Assembly (NCBI GenBank): GCA_937924675.1
Contig: CALEVL010000223.1
Span: forward strand, 1 to 24,265
DNA from: an uncultured Ignavibacteria bacterium
Lineage (GTDB): Bacteria; Bacteroidota; Ignavibacteria; Tepidaquicellales; Tepidaquicellaceae
Direction: 5' to 3'
Length of the DNA stretch: 24,265 bases
Each line of letters opens with the position of its first letter. Position 1 is the first letter of the stretch. Below, piece by piece: positions 23,301 to 24,265 of the stretch. The position numbers were made by a program, and so were the translations under genes. The notes under the pieces were generated by a model. It was not told the DNA's origin and did no database searches. It was given only the letters and a program-made list of their open reading frames with translations.

Positions 23301-24015
23301 CGTTTACATCTCCTGAGGAAGAAACAGAAATTCCGAAGACATTACTTATTGCTTCACCTGTCAATGTTACATCAACGGCATTGTTCATTGATGCTCCTCC
23401 ATAGTAAATGTAAGCTCTTCCTGTAAATGAACTGTATCCATATCCTCCGACCAATACATCCGAATAACCATCTCCGTTAACGTCTCCGGCAGAAGATACT
23501 GAATACCCGAAAAAATTATTTACCGATGCTCCTGTCAGAATTACATCTGCTACCGTATTCATATTTAATCCTCCATAATAGATATAAGCTCTGCCCGTAA
23601 AAGAATTATATCCGTATGCTCCGATAATCACATCGTCATATCCGTCGCCATTAACATCTCCTGCACTGCTTACAGAATATCCAAAATTTGAACCTGCAGC
23701 AAGCCCGTTAAATATTTTTCTTTGCAACGCATCTCCTTCAGGATCTTCCGGAATCTCACTCGGCACACTACTGTTCTCATTGTTTGAAATTCTGTTTCCG
23801 TTTTCATCACGGAGATCATTCAGCCAGTCCTGAGTTACTCCTTTTGGAAGCGAATCGGAGTTTGAGTCTGTGCTATGAGTGTTTGAGTTTTGCTGACTCG
23901 GCTGAATGTTAAGATCTGATTCAGATCTTTTCCAATTGGCTTGTGATGCTGATGAGATGAAGAGTACGCAAATAATTAGCGCAAGAAAGTAACATGTGCA
24001 GTGAAAAGTTTTCAT
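20134..24015 (-). CDS. Very large secreted FG-GAP protein, 14 repeats, FN3-like region, dockerin-like C-terminus
   Basis: 1293 residues. Signal peptide at about 1-26 (FISSASQA-N). The SDSLPKGVTQDWLNDL and EDPEGD segment is at 53-95. About residues 110-900 contain 14 FG-GAP repeats of about 57 residues with DVNGDG calcium loops. Repeat 7 again ends abnormally (YFYDYFMKNLITSE), marking the junction of two seven-bladed propellers as in the paralogue at 16530. About residues 905-1105 are fibronectin type III-like (NYQIERSS, TFYFRITAVSN, ANVRLTWQRN, LYYYFIVAQD), absent from the paralogue. Residues 1113-1293 are the shared module with DVNQDGTVDATD, DLTGDNFVDGTD and the tail NNAANFVSAITP. Likely a calcium-dependent surface or extracellular binding protein; export route and ligand unknown. 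No T9SS tail. Its 3' end is identical in DNA to the gene at 16530. Confidence 0.92.
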   Translation of the reverse strand: MKTFHCTCYFLALIICVLFISSASQANWKRSESDLNIQPSQQNSNTHSTDSNSDSLPKGVTQDWLNDLRDENGNRISNNENSSVPSEIPEDPEGDALQRKIFNGLAAGSNFGYSVSSAGDVNGDGYDDVIIGAYGYNSFTGRAYIYYGGLNMNTVADVILTGASVNNFFGYSVSSAGDVNGDGYSDVLVGGYGYSSFTGRAYIYYGGASMNNAVDVTLTGEAISNVFGISVSSSGDVNGDGYSDVIVGAYGYSSNAGRSYIYFGGASMNNTADVTMTGESANNLFGLSVSSAGDVNADGFSDVFIGASGYSSNTGRAYIYLGGSSMDNTSDVVMTGEGTNNYFGTSVSSAGDINGDGYSDVIAGAYGRNAFKGKVYIYYGESTMNSTSDITMNGESSTNEFGISVSSAGDINGDGYSDIIIGAEGFNSLQGKSYIYFGASSMDTTADVTIAGESTGNNFGYSVALAGDVNGDGYSDLLVGAYGYGSNTGRAYFYDYFMKNLITSEITMTGETSANSFGYSTSPAGDVNGDGYSDVIAGAFGYNGETGRAYIYLGGPAMDNVADVTMTGEAANNRFGYSVSSAGDVNGDGYSDVVIGAYRYSTSIGRAYIYFGGNSMDNAADVVMSGELSLDLFGYSVSSAGDINGDGYADVIIGSDYSNTGRAYIYYGGSVTNNVADVLLTGPGTGTGSGTSVSVAGDMNGDGYSDVIIGAPYFNSSTGRAYIYFGGTQMDATPDVTMNGDGSGYYFGRSVSSAGDVNGDGFFDVIVGEAEYSTYVGKAFIFFGGSSIDNLPDVTMTGEAVNNDFGKSVSTAGDINGDGFSDVIVGASGNNSNIGKAYIYFGGQILNNSHDVIMKGEAVSKFGDDVESAGDMNGDGYSDLIVGANTYNSNTGRSYVYSGSAISVKPNIISIKDVSGDQGGYVNLKFARSAFDVPFSQIGGVNYQIERSSPPNISGYNWTSVATVLGTHNTVYTAEVHTPLDSGNSSTNTFYFRITAVSNTTGNLWRSNILSGYSIDNIAPPLVSPFNAFTESANVRLTWQRNSAPDLLNYVLFRSLSPSIDPYTETPLSNVTDSTYLDTTPLSGLYYYFIVAQDIHNNYSPVATVQSPVTAKTLFLFGAIQGLYDASSNTMIYDTVTVYLRNSVSPFAKVDSSRKELYGPGTGQDFTFYNAQNNVPYYIEVKHRNALETWSADPVTFVSDAASIAFSVDAIYAYGNNEIQVDNSPYNVFAFYSGDVNQDGTVDATDVSAIDNDAQNFVGGYVVTDLTGDNFVDGTDFAIADNNAANFVSAITP

Positions 24016-24093
24016 GTTGAAGTTGACAGTTTAGTTTTTAAAGATCGATTCTTGAGAGCAATTAGAAATTGGAAATTAGAAATTAAGAATTGC
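24016..24093 (-). promoter_or_regulatory. Conserved leader of the second FG-GAP gene, with AATT heptads
   Basis: Matches the leader at 19761-19831 (GTTGACAGTTTAG, AAAGATCGATTCTTGAGAGC), followed by five heptads at 24059-24093 (CAATTAG, AAATTGG, AAATTAG, AAATTAA, GAATTGC in plus-strand reading). Same interpretation as the first copy; beyond the heptads the two upstream regions no longer match. Confidence 0.55.
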
Positions 24094-24149
24094 GAGCATG
24101 TTTGTGTGATATTAGCAAAATTGCACTCGGCATTAGAAATCTGTTCTGG

Positions 24150-24265
24150 TTACTTGACTTGAAGAATTACTTCTCTTGTGCATATCACTTCAGTCTTGCT
24201 TTGATCCCGATAGATCTCCATGATGCATTTAACTGACCGATCGGATCTTCCATCGCTTGATTTAT
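24150..24265 (-). CDS. Possible C-terminal end of an unidentified gene running off the right edge
   Basis: On the minus strand a frame entering from the edge stays open for 37 codons and ends in TAA at 24150-24152. Its last residues, CIMEIYRDQSKTEVICTREV then ILQVK, have the alternating pattern of a beta hairpin. A second minus frame ends in TGA at 24185-24187 after 26 codons (GQLNASWRSIGIKARLK at its end). Both are too short to identify, and base composition does not decide between them. I prefer the longer one. One of them is probably the tail of a gene transcribed in the same direction as the FG-GAP genes. Confidence 0.35.
   Translation of the reverse strand, partial: KSSDGRSDRSVKCIMEIYRDQSKTEVICTREVILQVK

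Noticed and set aside
17006..23426. Plus-strand frames opposite the FG-GAP genes rich in Leu, His and Arg
   Set aside because: They are reflections of the repeated FG-GAP codons on the opposite strand and recur with the 57-residue period.

Overview
This AT-rich window looks like part of a chromosome from the Bacteroidota/Chlorobi/Ignavibacteria (FCB) group. The main evidence is one protein with a type IX secretion (T9SS) type A sorting tail containing NYPNPFNPTTKIRF. Supporting signs are weak or absent Shine-Dalgarno sequences at most starts, BNR/FG-GAP/LamG surface proteins, and about 500-residue helical proteins of a kind I recall only as Bacteroidota 'hypothetical proteins'. Everything recognisable is either a secreted or surface protein or one of these helical proteins. 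No housekeeping gene, rRNA, tRNA or CRISPR was seen.

Layout. 1-776 (-): N-terminal part of an FG-GAP surface protein running off the left edge. 938-2413 (+): helical protein A, divergent from it. 2414-2919: spacer with hairpin repeats, a dispersed relic and a heptanucleotide repeat. 6697-2920 (-): four-gene operon: a ribbon-helix-helix regulator, two YadA-like fibre proteins with S74 self-cleaving chaperone domains, and a small protein that is mostly a dockerin-like module. 6843-8339 (+): helical protein B, divergent from that operon. 8983-10449 (+): BNR/Asp-box propeller protein with a T9SS tail, followed by a secreted FecR-domain protein (10521-11417). 14281-11858 (-): two LamG domains, a proprotein-convertase P domain and the dockerin-like module. 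14588-16147 (+): helical protein C, divergent from the LamG gene. 19760-16530 and 24015-20134 (-): two large FG-GAP proteins, each with 14 repeats (2 x 7 blades) and the same dockerin-like C-terminus. The right edge holds the last codons of another minus-strand gene.

How it fits together. Four secreted proteins of very different N-terminal architecture share one C-terminal module of about 180 residues ending in two calcium-loop (dockerin-like) motifs and the tail NNAANF-x-S-x-I-x-P. None of these four has the T9SS tail. All three cytoplasmic helical proteins sit head-to-head with a secreted-protein gene or operon. Two of those partners carry the dockerin-like module. The third runs off the left edge, but its N-terminus matches the two complete module-bearing FG-GAP proteins. 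Long identical DNA tracts (237 bp and 305 bp) at the 3' ends of paralogues indicate recent duplication or gene conversion of the C-terminal modules while the N-terminal passenger regions diverge. Intergenic DNA is filled with hairpin repeats, AATT-based heptad repeats and decayed dispersed repeats.
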